From an uncultured Lachnospiraceae bacterium (lineage in GTDB: Bacteria > Bacillota > Clostridia > Lachnospirales > Lachnospiraceae), in contig CAKRJM010000029.1 of NCBI GenBank assembly GCA_934351765.1, positions 1 to 16,468 of the forward strand: 16,468 bases of DNA, given 5' to 3'. Shown one piece after another: positions 7,190 to 13,767 of the stretch. The notes under the pieces are model-generated. The model saw only the letters and a list, made by a program, of their open reading frames with translations, ran no database searches and had not been told where the DNA came from. The position numbers and the translations under genes are program-made. Each line of letters opens with the position of its first letter. Positions within the stretch are counted from its first letter, which is position 1.

Positions 7190-8011
7190 TCAATCCGCCG
7201 GCTTCTCTAACATAAACCTCTCAATAACCCGTGCAACTCCGTCTGCCTCATTGGACGCAGTGATATAATCGGCACACTTCCGGATCATGGGACAGCCGTT
7301 TTCCATAGAAACACCGAGACCTGCCGCCTTCACCATGGGCACGTCATTGTCATAATCTCCGCAGGCAATGGACTCCTGCGCCGGGATGTTCAGATACTCC
7401 AGCGTTTTTACAAGACCGCTGCCCTTATCGATCCCCGCCGGAAGGATTTCCAGATGATATGCCTCCGAACGGAACACAGAAAATTCTTCTCCAAGCGCCT
7501 CCCGCACAATAGGCTCCATTTCTGCGATCTTTTCTTCCGATCCCACCATCATCAGCTTCACCACAGGAAAATCCAGATACGCGATCAGATCATCGATCTG
7601 GCGGATATTCATGCGGACATTTCTGGCCTCCCCATGAACATAAGGGTCCTCACTGCTCTCGGTAATAATATCTGCTCCCTCATAGGTCAGAATTGCCGTC
7701 TCATACTGTCTGGACAGGCTGATGATCTGGGGGATACGCTCCTTTGGAAGCGAAACGGAAAATTTGATCCTTCCGTCCCTGCAGTCGATCAGTTCCCCGC
7801 CGTTGTAGGCCAGGATGTAGCCGCCCTCTTCATCCAGGGAAAGCTCCTTTGCCACCGGCCAGATCCCGTGGCTGGGACGCCCCGAAGCCAGCACCATGAT
7901 CCCGCCCTTTTCGGTCATGGCCTTCACTGCCTCTTTCGTCCGCTCCGTCACCCGCTTGTCATCGGTCACAAGGGTTCCGTCCAAATCTGCTGCCAGTACT
8001 CTGTATTTCAT
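7190..8011 (-). CDS. Cof-type HAD-IIB family phosphatase
   Basis: 273 residues, typical for Cof/YkrA-like HAD hydrolases. Motif I DLDGTLV (nucleophile Asp9, acid/base Asp11) is at the N-terminus. Motif II is ASGRPSHG, the motif III lysine is in AGIDKGSGL, and motif IV is GDYDNDVPM. The type IIB cap lies between motifs II and III. The family removes phosphate from small metabolites such as sugar phosphates, FMN or PLP; the substrate here is unknown. AGGAGG lies 5-6 nt before the ATG at 8011. It is 69 bp downstream of mutY and 74 bp upstream of the PHP phosphatase gene, with no terminator in either gap. Confidence 0.93.
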   Translation of the reverse strand: MKYRVLAADLDGTLVTDDKRVTERTKEAVKAMTEKGGIMVLASGRPSHGIWPVAKELSLDEEGGYILAYNGGELIDCRDGRIKFSVSLPKERIPQIISLSRQYETAILTYEGADIITESSEDPYVHGEARNVRMNIRQIDDLIAYLDFPVVKLMMVGSEEKIAEMEPIVREALGEEFSVFRSEAYHLEILPAGIDKGSGLVKTLEYLNIPAQESIACGDYDNDVPMVKAAGLGVSMENGCPMIRKCADYITASNEADGVARVIERFMLEKPAD

Positions 8012-8080
8012 AAATCCTCCTGTTCTCGGTTTCTGCTTTCAATGCTCCTGATGCATGTGTCTTGTAAGCTGCGGAATCTC

Positions 8081-9235
8081 TTATTGTTCAAGAAGCGGCT
8101 TTGCGTAAGCCTGAAAGGCATTCGGAAGCGCACGTCCTTCCCGGATCTCCTCTCTGGTATAAAACTGTCCCTCACACCGGATTTCCACGTCCTTTTTTAA
8201 TCGGATATAATACCCCTTCATATGCCACTCCACATGGCTGAAAATATGCTTTGCTGCCGGAAGCGGTTCCATGCAGACCGTAAGCTCCTCCGAACAGCCC
8301 AGGTACGAAAGAATCTCTTCCGGCTCCTTATAGCCCTCCAGGTTCGGCAGCTCATAAAGCCCAGCAAGAAGCCCTCTTCCCGGCCGTTTCCGGATCAGGA
8401 TCTTTCCGTCCTGCTCCACGGCAAGAACCGTTTTTTCTTCCAGCGTCCGCGGCTTCTTCGGCGTCTTCACGGGGATCTCACCGGTCGAGCCGTGACGGAA
8501 GGCAAGGCAAAGTCCTTTTAAAGGACATTCTTCACAATGAGGCGCCCCGTTGGGCACACAGACCAGCGCTCCGATCTCCATGAGTGCCTGATTGTACTGA
8601 GCTGCCCGGTCCCTGGGCATGAGTCTGGTGAGCATCTGCTCCATGCTCCGCTTCACAGACTGCTTCAGAATATCTTCCCGGCTTTCCAGAAGACGGGAAA
8701 TGACCCGAAGAACATTTCCGTCCACGGCAGGAACCGGGATTCCGAACGCAATCGATGCCACTGCTCCCGCTGTATAGGAGCCGATCCCCGGCAGGGCCAG
8801 AAGCTCCTCATAGGATGCCGGAAGCGTTCCTCCATAGCGCTCTACCGCTTCGACAGCCGCCTTTTTCAGATTTCTTGCCCGGTTATAATAGCCCAGGCCC
8901 TCCCAGAGCTTCAACAGCTCATCCTCAGGCACACGGGCCAGAGACGAAATATCCGGCAATGCCGCCAGAAACCGCGCATAATACCCCTTTACCGCCTCCA
9001 CTCTGGTCTGCTGGAGCATGATCTCCGAGATCCAGACATGATACGGCGTCGGATCCTCCCTCCAGGGAAGCACTCGCGCATGCTCTCCATACCAGGAAAG
9101 CAAAGGCTCCGTGGCCGCCAGGAGACGCTCCTCCTCCGATAACGGTGTTTTTTCCAGGATCGCCAGATCATCATACAGCGTTTCCCACGGCTTTGCAGCT
9201 GACGTCTGTGGTTTCTTTTCTTTCTGTCCGTCCAT
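8081..9235 (-). CDS. mutY: A/G-specific adenine DNA glycosylase MutY
   Basis: Removes adenine mispaired with 8-oxoguanine or G. 384 residues from the preferred start. The catalytic domain has SEIMLQQTRVEAV (Glu71), the helix-hairpin-helix LPGIGSYTAGAV with Asp172 in VDGNVLRV, and a 4Fe-4S loop with Cys226, Cys234, Cys237 and Cys243. The first Cys pair is spaced C-x7-C, one residue longer than the C-x6-C of E. coli MutY. The C-terminal NUDIX-like 8-oxoG recognition domain (from about 262) includes KRPGRGLLAGLYELPNLEG and FSHVEWHMKGYYI. An ATG at 9256 is in frame, but the start at 9235 has AAGGAGG 6-7 nt upstream, so the longer form is unlikely. It lies 71 bp after ridA, with a weak hairpin between. 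Confidence 0.96.
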   Translation of the reverse strand: MDGQKEKKPQTSAAKPWETLYDDLAILEKTPLSEEERLLAATEPLLSWYGEHARVLPWREDPTPYHVWISEIMLQQTRVEAVKGYYARFLAALPDISSLARVPEDELLKLWEGLGYYNRARNLKKAAVEAVERYGGTLPASYEELLALPGIGSYTAGAVASIAFGIPVPAVDGNVLRVISRLLESREDILKQSVKRSMEQMLTRLMPRDRAAQYNQALMEIGALVCVPNGAPHCEECPLKGLCLAFRHGSTGEIPVKTPKKPRTLEEKTVLAVEQDGKILIRKRPGRGLLAGLYELPNLEGYKEPEEILSYLGCSEELTVCMEPLPAAKHIFSHVEWHMKGYYIRLKKDVEIRCEGQFYTREEIREGRALPNAFQAYAKPLLEQ

Positions 9236-9254
9236 GGCCCACCTCCTTGCGTAC

Positions 9255-9287
9255 AAAAGCGCCTGCCTCCCTCTGGAATGCAGACGC
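9255..9287 (-). terminator. Possible weak terminator or attenuator between ridA and mutY
   Basis: On the minus strand GCGTCTGC pairs with GCAGGCGC (8 pairs, one G-T) across a 13-nt loop, followed directly by TTTTGT. The T-tract is short, so read-through into mutY is expected. It could lower mutY expression relative to ridA. Confidence 0.4.
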
Positions 9288-9306
9288 CCTGTGTTGTTTC
9301 CGGGTT

Positions 9307-9681
9307 TTATTTTGCTGCGATCGCCTCTACCTCAACAAGAACATCCTTGGGCAGTCTTGCCACTTCCACGCATGCTCTTGCGGGGCAGTCTGTTTTGAAA
9401 TATTCCGCATAAATCGCATTGACCTTTGCAAAATCGTTCATATCCTTGATAAATACTGTGGTCTTAACCACGTCCTCGGGCTTTGCTCCTGCTGCCGCCA
9501 GAAGATTTACCACATTCTCCATGGACTGCTTTGCCTGTGCTTCAATTCCCTCAGGGATCTCACCGGTTGCCGGATTTACCGGGATCTGGCCGGAAGCAAA
9601 TACAAAACCGTTTGCCTCGATTGCCTGGGAATAAGGTCCGATTGCTGCGGGTGCTTTGTCTGTGGAAATTACTTTCTTCAT
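9307..9681 (-). CDS. ridA: RidA family enamine/imine deaminase
   Basis: 124 residues, standard for RidA (YjgF/YER057c/UK114), which forms trimers and hydrolyses reactive 2-aminoacrylate-type imines released by PLP enzymes. Visible family features: [20 protein letters not shown] (15-34), the conserved Arg102 in [13 protein letters not shown] that binds the substrate carboxylate, and the C-terminal LVEVEAIA with a conserved Glu. Its AGGAGG (9695-9690) is embedded in the last codons of cvfB, and one base separates the cvfB stop from the ridA ATG, so translation is probably coupled. A canonical substrate-binding pocket supports RidA activity rather than a divergent Rid subfamily. Confidence 0.95.
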   Translation of the reverse strand: MKKVISTDKAPAAIGPYSQAIEANGFVFASGQIPVNPATGEIPEGIEAQAKQSMENVVNLLAAAGAKPEDVVKTTVFIKDMNDFAKVNAIYAEYFKTDCPARACVEVARLPKDVLVEVEAIAAK

Positions 9682-9682
9682 G

Positions 9683-10525
9683 TTACTTACCTCCTGTTAA
9701 TTCTATGGTGTCTGTTTTTATCTGAATCTTCCCCTCTTTTAAGAGATGGCCCACGGCCCGCTTAAAGGCATTTTTCGTGAGCCCCGTCTCCAGCCTGATC
9801 AGCTCAGGGGCCGATTTATCGGTAAATGGAAGAATGCCGTTGTAGCTTTCGATGAGCTCATACACGCTTTCTGCATCGATACTCATCTGCTTGTAGGCCT
9901 TCTTTCTGGCGCTCAGTACCAGCTTTCCGTCCTCCCGGACACGGGACACTCTGGCCTCCAGCTCAGTTCCGGGAACCATATCCCGCTCCAGCTCGCCCGC
10001 CGGTATAAGCCCGAAATATTTCCGGTCCACGGCAACAAACCCACCGATGGAACGGTTGATCTCATATAAGATCCCCTTTACTTCATCGTCCTTTTTATAA
10101 GGCGAATCCGCACTCAGATATTTGTCGATCTTCATGGTTGCGCAAAGACGGCGGCTCTTGTCTGTGTAAAGGCTCACAAGAACCTTTTCTCCCTTCCGCA
10201 CCTTCCACTTCTGCTCTTTAAAGGGCAGGAACAGATCCCGCTCCAGTCCCCAGTCTAAAAACGCGCCGATGGAACCGGCCTGTACCACTGTCAGAAGTCC
10301 AAGCTCCCCTATAACCAGAAGCGGCTCACGGACCGTAGCGATCAGCCGGTCCTCTGAATCCTTATACAGGAATACCTCCAGCTCATCGCCGACCTTGATT
10401 CCATCCGGTACCTGCTTTCTCGGAAGAAGAACGCCCTGCTCCATACTGCCGCCCTCGCCGAGATAGACACCGATTTCTTTTTTTCTTAATACCCTGAGGG
10501 TCTGCTTTTTTCCAAGTTCCATCAT
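9683..10525 (-). CDS. cvfB: S1-domain RNA-binding protein, CvfB/YitL family
   Basis: 280 residues, about the length of CvfB from Staphylococcus and Streptococcus. An N-terminal S1-like barrel (about 5-65) is followed by a second (72-133, including [20 protein letters not shown]) and a third (148-210, [17 protein letters not shown] through GKLVLSARK). A C-terminal winged helix follows (216-276, including [16 protein letters not shown] and [17 protein letters not shown]). The family binds RNA and affects virulence-gene expression in cocci; the role in this host is unknown. ATG 10525 overlaps the thioesterase stop (ATGA), with AGAGG upstream; a second ATG follows directly at 10522. The final codons carry the ridA ribosome-binding site. 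Confidence 0.93.
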   Translation of the reverse strand: MMELGKKQTLRVLRKKEIGVYLGEGGSMEQGVLLPRKQVPDGIKVGDELEVFLYKDSEDRLIATVREPLLVIGELGLLTVVQAGSIGAFLDWGLERDLFLPFKEQKWKVRKGEKVLVSLYTDKSRRLCATMKIDKYLSADSPYKKDDEVKGILYEINRSIGGFVAVDRKYFGLIPAGELERDMVPGTELEARVSRVREDGKLVLSARKKAYKQMSIDAESVYELIESYNGILPFTDKSAPELIRLETGLTKNAFKRAVGHLLKEGKIQIKTDTIELTGGK

Positions 10526-11250
10526 TCTGCTTTCCTCTGTGTTTCGGACACTGCCGCCTGCACCACGGCAAACGGTATTCCCTCCGGAGAGCCAAGCTCC
10601 ACCGTCCAGATTCCGTTTTCCGCCCCCGCCGACGGGGCGATCACATCGCCCATGACAGCCGCCCGTTTATATTCCACCCGCAGCTTCCTAATTTCTTCCT
10701 CCGGCGGCAGCCATGGCTGCGCCATCTGAATATAAGCTCCGTTATTTACATGTCCGTTTGTATCAATCTGATAACACCGCACCGGAAATTTTTCCATCGG
10801 CTCCAGTCCCTCCGGAATCCGGATTTTCCGGCTCTGAGGCTCCATAGAAAGCGCCGGTTCCAGCGGATATACCGTCACACCGGCTCCCTCCGCTTTTGCA
10901 GGACGCCCGTTCTCAAGATCCAGATAGATCCAGATCGTCGCTGCTTTGACCAGAGGATTCTGCTTATCGTCCTGAATCAAAAAGTTTCGATAGCCGTACA
11001 TGGCCTTAAAGCCGCTTGCCCAGGTTCCGATCGTGATATGCTCTCCAAGCTCCGGCCTTCTTAAAAATTCCACCTGCCAGGAGGAAATAAGCCAGGCCCG
11101 ATTATGCTTCTTTAACTCTCCCACACCGACGCCGAGGGCTTCCGACTGGAAGATACTGCAGTCCTGCATATAATGGACGGCGGAACAGATCCCGAGACGA
11201 CCGTCCGAAGCGGTCTCACTGTACCGCACCCTGCTGTCAAAGGTATACAT
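10522..11250 (-). CDS. Acyl-ACP thioesterase (double hot-dog)
   Basis: 242 residues of the bacterial FatA/FatB-like acyl-ACP thioesterase family (PF01643 type). The first hot-dog domain covers about 1-130 with RVRYSETASDGRLG and LISSWQVEFLRRPELGE. The second begins about 155 and carries the catalytic set Asp163, Asn165 and His167 in QIDTNGHVNNGAY. It should hydrolyse acyl-ACP to free fatty acid and ACP in the cytoplasm; chain-length preference cannot be read here. AAAGGA lies about 9 nt before the ATG at 11250. Its stop overlaps the cvfB start by 4 nt. The tRNA-Gln terminator ends only 19 bp upstream, so either read-through from the tRNA promoter or a cryptic promoter within the tRNA must drive it. 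Confidence 0.92.
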   Translation of the reverse strand: MYTFDSRVRYSETASDGRLGICSAVHYMQDCSIFQSEALGVGVGELKKHNRAWLISSWQVEFLRRPELGEHITIGTWASGFKAMYGYRNFLIQDDKQNPLVKAATIWIYLDLENGRPAKAEGAGVTVYPLEPALSMEPQSRKIRIPEGLEPMEKFPVRCYQIDTNGHVNNGAYIQMAQPWLPPEEEIRKLRVEYKRAAVMGDVIAPSAGAENGIWTVELGSPEGIPFAVVQAAVSETQRKAE

Positions 11251-11269
11251 AGATTTTCCTTTCTTTTAC

Positions 11270-11300
11270 AAAAAAACCGGATCAATCGCTCGATCCGGTT
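11270..11300 (-). terminator. Rho-independent terminator directly after tRNA-Gln
   Basis: On the minus strand AACCGGATC pairs perfectly with GATCCGGTT (9 bp) around an 8-nt loop, and the run continues as seven T. It lies 4 nt after the tRNA 3' end and 19 nt before the thioesterase ATG, overlapping the space where that gene's promoter or leader would have to be. Confidence 0.92.
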
Positions 11301-11303
11301 TCG

Positions 11304-11375
11304 CTGGGCTGCAAGGATTCGAACCTTGAAATGCTGGAGTCAGAGTCCAGTGCCTTACCATTTGGCGACAACCCA
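11304..11375 (-). tRNA. tRNA-Gln (anticodon CTG)
   Basis: 72 nt and a complete cloverleaf. The acceptor stem TGGGTTG/CAGCCCA has one G-T pair. The anticodon stem CTGGA/TCCAG holds loop CTCTGAC, giving anticodon CTG (reads CAG). The T arm contains GGTTCGAATCC. The discriminator base is G, and CCA is not encoded (CGA follows). It has its own promoter (11416-11444) and terminator (11270-11300). Confidence 0.95.
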
Positions 11376-11415
11376 ATGTGTTCGTTGCTTTGTCGTTTCC
11401 GCTGCAACGAAGATT

Positions 11416-11444
11416 ATTATATACCATAGTTTTTATTTTTGCAA
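11416..11444 (-). promoter_or_regulatory. Promoter of tRNA-Gln
   Basis: Minus-strand TTGCAA (11444-11439), 17-nt A-rich spacer, exact TATAAT (11421-11416). It lies about 40 bp upstream of the mature tRNA 5' end, immediately after the CDF gene stop at 11454. Confidence 0.85.
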
Positions 11445-11453
11445 GTACTTTTT

Positions 11454-12647
11454 TCAATTTTTTTCATTCTTTTCCTCACCCACATAACTGCGGTCAATCG
11501 TAATGGCACACTCCACCCGGCTGTCGTACGCTTTCAGTGCCCGCTCCAGCGCAAGGATCGTGTCCTCCACCTGCTCTTCGCTCCGCTCGTATGGCACCAC
11601 AATGTCAAAAAACACATGAATGACTTCCTTTCCGTTTACCATGCGGAAATCGTGCATGGTGATCTGGCTGTCGATATTCTGCAGAGTCTCCAGAATCACC
11701 CGGCGGAACTGCCTGACTACCGGATCGGAATACTCCAGCGGATCCATATGGATCACCAGAAGGATCCCCAGCTTTTCCTTTGCCTCCCGCTCGATCCGGT
11801 CAATGATGTCATGAACGGCTTCCATATCCGCCCTTCCGTCCACCTCTGCATGGATCGATGCCATACTGTTGGAAGGGCCGTAGCTGTGCACGATCAGATC
11901 ATGGGTTCCTTCGATCCCGTCATAGCTTTCCACAAAATCCTTGATCTTTTTATACAGCTTTGGATCGATAGCCTCACCGATTAACGGCTTTAAGGTGTCC
12001 CTGGCAATCCCGATTCCGCCGATGATCACCGCCGCCGAAACCACCAGGCCGATATATCCGTCGATGTTCCAGCCGAACGCGCCGTAAAGGATCACCGACA
12101 GGATCGTTGCCGAGGTGACCAGTACATCGCCCAGAGAATCTGCCGCCGTCGCCGCCATGACACTGGAACCGATCCGTTTTCCCAGCTTCTTATTAAAATA
12201 TGCCAGCCAGAGCTTGATCCCGATGGACAGGCACAGGATCACCAGTGACACAGCCTGAAAGCTCAGGTCCTCCGGCTTCCGGATTTTTCCCACCGAAGTC
12301 TTAAAAAAGGTCCAGCCGACCTCGATCACCAGAAATGACACAATCAGGGCCGCAATGTATTCGATCCGGCCATGACCGAAGGGGTGATCCTTATCGGCCG
12401 GCCGCCCTGCCATGCGGACTCCGATATAGCCGATCACGGACGAGGCCGCATCGGATAAGTTATTAAACGCATCGGACACAACAGAAATACTGTGAATGAT
12501 CAGGCCAATGAGCAGCTTCATCACAAACAGCAGAAGGTTGCAGCCGATCCCCACCATACTGGACAGCACGCCATAGGCCGTCCGCACACTGGCCCGCTCC
12601 GTCTGCTCCGGATTTTTAATAAATTTACGTACAAGAAACTCCGTCAT
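11454..12647 (-). CDS. Cation diffusion facilitator, probable Mn2+/divalent metal exporter
   Basis: 397 residues: six predicted membrane helices in about 1-225 and a cytoplasmic C-terminal domain with a further extension. Signatures are SISVVSDAFNNLSDAASS (TM2), DHPFGHGRIEY and AATAADSLGDVLVTSA (TM5). Aligned by eye to E. coli YiiP, the transport site is Asn62/Asp66 in TM2 and Asp170/Asp174 in TM5. D-x3-D in TM5 instead of H-x3-D points away from zinc and toward manganese in the CDF scheme I know. GGAGG lies 7 nt before the ATG at 12647, and only 27 bp separate it from truA, so the two are probably co-transcribed. Proton-coupled export across the cytoplasmic membrane is expected. Substrate assignment is inference. 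Confidence 0.93.
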   Translation of the reverse strand: MTEFLVRKFIKNPEQTERASVRTAYGVLSSMVGIGCNLLLFVMKLLIGLIIHSISVVSDAFNNLSDAASSVIGYIGVRMAGRPADKDHPFGHGRIEYIAALIVSFLVIEVGWTFFKTSVGKIRKPEDLSFQAVSLVILCLSIGIKLWLAYFNKKLGKRIGSSVMAATAADSLGDVLVTSATILSVILYGAFGWNIDGYIGLVVSAAVIIGGIGIARDTLKPLIGEAIDPKLYKKIKDFVESYDGIEGTHDLIVHSYGPSNSMASIHAEVDGRADMEAVHDIIDRIEREAKEKLGILLVIHMDPLEYSDPVVRQFRRVILETLQNIDSQITMHDFRMVNGKEVIHVFFDIVVPYERSEEQVEDTILALERALKAYDSRVECAITIDRSYVGEEKNEKN

Positions 12648-12674
12648 GCTTCTGCCTCCATTGCTGATACACTG

Positions 12675-13418
12675 CTACTGATAATCCACCCGAACCAGGC
12701 TAAGCCCCTTCGCCGGTGCTGTCATGCCGGCCGCACTCCGGTCCTTTGCTTCAAGGATCTCCCGCATCTGCTCCGGCTCCCGCTTTCCCTGGCCGCATTC
12801 CACCAGCGTTCCCGTCAGGATCCGCACCATGTTCTGAAGAAAGCCGTTTCCGGTAAACCGAAGCACAGCCTCCTGCCGCTCCGGTATTTCCTCCACCTCG
12901 ATCCGGTCGATTCGCCGTACCGTCGGCTTCTTCATCTTTTTATTCCCGCAGAAGCTTTTAAAATCATGCTCCCCGAGAACGTACGCTGCCGCTGTCCGCA
13001 TCCGCTCCAAATCCGGTTTTTCTTCCGGCTGCCAGACATATTTCCGATCCATGACCGGCTTTGCATTTCCGATATAAAGGCGGTATTCATAGGTCTTCGA
13101 GATGGCATTATAACGGCTGTGAAACCGTTCCGATGCCGTCTTTAAGGACAGCACCGCAATGTCCTCCGGCAGATACCCGTTGATGGCGTCCATGAGCTCC
13201 TGATCCGAGAGCTCCGTCTCCATACGGAAGTTGGCCGTCTGTGCCAGAGCATGGACCCCCGCATCTGTCCGCCCGGATCCCTGGACCGTGACCTTCTTCC
13301 CCGCCATTCTGGACAGAAGCGTCTCCAGCTTGCCCTGAATGGTATCCTCTGTTGTTTTCTGTTTCTGCCAGCCATTGTACCGCGTCCCGTCATAGGACAC
13401 CACAATCCTGTAATTCAT
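12675..13418 (-). CDS. truA: tRNA pseudouridine synthase A
   Basis: Converts uridines 38-40 of the tRNA anticodon stem to pseudouridine. 247 residues from the chosen start. The N-terminal strand YRIVVSYDGTRYNGWQKQ is standard, the catalytic Asp52 is in GSGRTDAGVHA, and later signatures include RFHSRYNAISKTYEYRL and FLQNMVRILTGTL. A frame-open ATG at 13457 would add MCRSDAKRSDRRR, which is not a TruA N-terminus; the ATG at 13418 fits the family. The AAGGAG upstream is 13 nt away, longer than usual, so initiation may be modest. It has its own promoter about 110 bp upstream and precedes the CDF gene by 27 bp. Confidence 0.96.
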   Translation of the reverse strand: MNYRIVVSYDGTRYNGWQKQKTTEDTIQGKLETLLSRMAGKKVTVQGSGRTDAGVHALAQTANFRMETELSDQELMDAINGYLPEDIAVLSLKTASERFHSRYNAISKTYEYRLYIGNAKPVMDRKYVWQPEEKPDLERMRTAAAYVLGEHDFKSFCGNKKMKKPTVRRIDRIEVEEIPERQEAVLRFTGNGFLQNMVRILTGTLVECGQGKREPEQMREILEAKDRSAAGMTAPAKGLSLVRVDYQ

Positions 13419-13524
13419 ACGCCGCCTGTCACTCCTTTTTGCGTCCGATCTGCACATTCCGTCATGTCCCCGTCCTGCTCTGTGCCGCCGTCTGTTTTGC
13501 GGACCATGTCCGGATATTCTTTTA

Positions 13525-13552
13525 AGTATAACATGTTTTCCTGATTTTTCAA
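13525..13552 (-). promoter_or_regulatory. Promoter of truA
   Basis: Minus-strand TTGAAA (13552-13547), 16-nt spacer and TATACT (13530-13525), with the TG-N extended -10 form (TGTTATACT). The leader to the truA ATG is about 100 nt and shows no obvious regulatory structure. Confidence 0.72.
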
Positions 13553-13645
13553 TGCAGAAGCTGTCTGATTATTGCCTCTGTTCTCCGTTTCGCCCGTATT
13601 TTTTTTCGTCCGTTTTTCCGGCCTGCAAATTGCTCTATTTTTCTA

Positions 13646-13674
13646 TTGACAGCCGCCCATCACGTTTTTATAAT
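13646..13674 (+). promoter_or_regulatory. Exact consensus sigma-A promoter of the MATE gene
   Basis: TTGACA (13646-13651), 17-nt spacer, TATAAT (13669-13674): a perfect match to consensus with ideal spacing. Transcription would begin near 13681 and give a leader of about 87 nt. A promoter this strong on an efflux gene usually needs a repressor; see the palindrome at 13658-13680. Confidence 0.9.
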
Positions 13675-13680
13675 GTGATG
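13658..13680. promoter_or_regulatory. Inverted repeat over the MATE promoter -10 (probable operator)
   Basis: CATCAC (13658-13663) and GTGATG (13675-13680) are perfect inverted arms separated by 11 bp and bracket the TATAAT box and the likely start site. This position is typical of a repressor operator (for example TetR, MarR or GntR type). No regulator gene lies next to it in this window. Confidence 0.6.
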
Positions 13681-13688
13681 GAATCCTT

Positions 13689-13740
13689 CAGACCGTATCC
13701 TTTTTTACGGATCTGTCTGATCCCGAGCCGAACATTTCGG
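13689..13740 (+). promoter_or_regulatory. Structured 5' leader of the MATE gene
   Basis: Two short hairpins can form in the transcript. CAGACCGTA pairs with TACGG-A-TCTG (13689-13715, one bulge, T-rich loop), and CCGAA pairs with TTCGG (13728-13740, loop CAT). Neither is followed by a T-tract or covers the ribosome-binding site at 13757-13762, so a regulatory role is only a possibility. Confidence 0.3.
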
Positions 13741-13767
13741 TACTATTTTTATCCTCAGGAGGCTTCT

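Noticed and set aside
7454..8200. 248-codon plus-strand open frame
   Set aside because: It spans the antisense of the HAD gene and the end of mutY; composition (Cys/His/Arg-rich) is that of a shadow frame.
8516..8575. Defective iron-sulphur loop in MutY because of the C-x7-C spacing
   Set aside because: All four cysteines are present; one extra residue in the loop is a plausible natural variant rather than damage.
8081..9256. MutY start at 9256
   Set aside because: The AAGGAGG lies downstream of this ATG and is correctly spaced for the ATG at 9235.
12675..13457. Longer truA starting at 13457
   Set aside because: Adds a basic stretch not seen in TruA and lacks a better ribosome-binding site; the family N-terminus fits the ATG at 13418.
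13681..13767. Riboswitch in the MATE leader
   Set aside because: Hairpins are short, no terminator or ribosome-binding-site sequestration is formed, and no known aptamer consensus was recognised.
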